Shown piece after piece: positions 63,247 through 64,000 of a DNA stretch of 64,000 nucleotides (within the stretch, counting starts at the first letter, position 1; the number at the start of each line of letters is the position of its first letter). Location: the NCBI RefSeq assembly GCF_024749285.1, contig NZ_CP087196.1, positions 186,001 to 250,000 on the forward strand, written 5' to 3'. The translations under genes and the position numbers were made by a program. The notes under the pieces were generated by a model. That model was given only the letters and a program-made list of their open reading frames with translations. It was not told where the DNA came from and did no database searches. The stretch comes from Pseudomonas sp. B21-015 (GTDB lineage Bacteria > Pseudomonadota > Gammaproteobacteria > Pseudomonadales > Pseudomonadaceae).

Positions 63247-64000
63247 ATGCGCGTTCTGGTCTTGGGTAGCGGCGTCATCGGTACCGCCAGTGCCTATTAT
63301 CTGGCACGGGCCGGCTTTGAGGTGACGGTGGTTGACCGTCAGCCAGCAGCGGCCATGGAAACCAGTTTCGCCAACGCCGGGCAGGTTTCGCCGGGTTATG
63401 CCTCGCCGTGGGCCGCGCCGGGCGTACCGCTCAAAGCCATCAAGTGGCTGTTGCAGCGTCACGCGCCATTGGCGATCAAGGCCACCGCCGACATCGACCA
63501 ATACCTATGGATGGCGCAGATGCTGCGCAACTGCACCGCCAGCCGTTACGCGGTGAACAAGGAGCGCATGGTGCGCCTGTCCGAGTACAGCCGTGACTGC
63601 CTCGACGAATTGCGCGCCGAAACCGGCATTGCCTACGAAGGCCGCAGCCTCGGTACTACTCAGCTGTTCCGCACCCAGGCGCAGCTTGATGGCGCCGCCA
63701 AAGACATCGCCGTGCTGCAAGAGTCCGGTGTGCCGTTCGAACTGCTCGACCGCGCCGGCATTGCCCGGGTCGAACCGGCCCTGGCCAGTGTCACCGACAT
63801 CCTCGCTGGTGCGTTGCGCCTGCCGAACGACCAGACCGGCGACTGCCAGATTTTCACCACCCGCCTGGCCGAAATGGCCACGAAACTGGGTGTGGAATTC
63901 CGTTTCGGCCAGGACATTCAGCGCCTCGACTTCGCCGGTGATCGCATCAACGGCGTATGGATCGACGGCAAGCTGGAAACCGCCGACCGTTACGTGCTGG
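63247..64000 (+). CDS. dadA: D-amino acid dehydrogenase, partial
   Basis: The reading frame from ATG 63247 runs to the window end. It starts [20 protein letters not shown] with the FAD GxGxxG loop, [18 protein letters not shown] and [17 protein letters not shown], the DadA signature. ATG 63247 lies 8 bases after GAGGG, while ATG 63241 is only 2 bases after it, so 63247 is chosen. It oxidises D-alanine and other D-amino acids. The 3' end is outside the window. Confidence 0.93.
   Translation, partial: MRVLVLGSGVIGTASAYYLARAGFEVTVVDRQPAAAMETSFANAGQVSPGYASPWAAPGVPLKAIKWLLQRHAPLAIKATADIDQYLWMAQMLRNCTASRYAVNKERMVRLSEYSRDCLDELRAETGIAYEGRSLGTTQLFRTQAQLDGAAKDIAVLQESGVPFELLDRAGIARVEPALASVTDILAGALRLPNDQTGDCQIFTTRLAEMATKLGVEFRFGQDIQRLDFAGDRINGVWIDGKLETADRYVL

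Overview
This window looks like chromosomal DNA of a Pseudomonas of the P. fluorescens group. The evidence is GC-rich coding, dense REP palindromes, and gene order that I recognise as the conserved Pseudomonas blocks ridA-spoT-rpoZ-gmk-yicC/rph-crc/pyrE, argB-algC-dut-coaBC/radC, dppA-rpmB-rpmG, and kauB-MFS-PLD-pauB-lrp/dadA. No tRNA, rRNA, CRISPR array, prophage or IS transposase was seen.

Layout. (1) 1-2630: the periplasmic and outer-membrane parts of an Emr-type tripartite pump; the inner-membrane pump probably lies before the window. (2) 2725-23092: the most unusual region. It holds three membrane-fusion (HlyD-like) proteins, one fused to a GAF-like domain and one to an intact M50 zinc protease, then an acetyltransferase, a phage-collar (Mdp) protein with a DUF6916 partner, a GT39-like glycosyltransferase, a sulfotransferase, a ~2,600-residue protein with a LEPR motif, a DUF4347 domain and 18 Ig-like repeats, a TolC lipoprotein, and an overlapping trio of APS kinase, Asp/Asn beta-hydroxylase-like oxygenase and second sulfotransferase. 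I read it as a dedicated export and surface-modification locus for the giant protein. No ABC ATPase gene is visible in it. (3) 23239-28015: small accessory genes: DUF6124 with a strongly folded leader, nfeD-slipin, a YbaK-type deacylase, DUF2789 and a Fic enzyme. (4) 28089-33179: a MarR-controlled aromatic-acid-type efflux operon (MarR, FUSC, DUF1656, HlyD, OprM-like) with a perfect operator-like palindrome. (5) 33261-38014: an unknown membrane protein, TonB-ExbD-ExbB, an epimerase-like protein and a lipoprotein. (6) 38083-53429: housekeeping genes for stringent response, nucleotide synthesis, catabolite repression, arginine and polysaccharide precursors, CoA, and ribosomal proteins. (7) 53619-64000: amine and polyamine catabolism (cupin, KauB/PauC aldehyde dehydrogenase, PauB/PuuB-type oxidase), an MFS transporter, a phospholipase D-like lipoprotein, a MocR regulator with a divergent DUF1127 gene, a YkgJ protein, and lrp divergent from dadA, which runs off the end.

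How the parts fit. In region 2 the APS kinase would supply PAPS to two sulfotransferases. Together with the oxygenase, the glycosyltransferase and the acetyltransferase, these could decorate the repeat protein, which has no Sec signal and no RTX repeats. The HlyD/M50 proteins plus TolC would form the route out. This is inference from clustering, gene overlap and domain content. Intergenic gaps are filled mainly by REP pairs of at least three sequence classes; one REP lies in frame inside the signal-peptide region of an outer-membrane lipoprotein gene.
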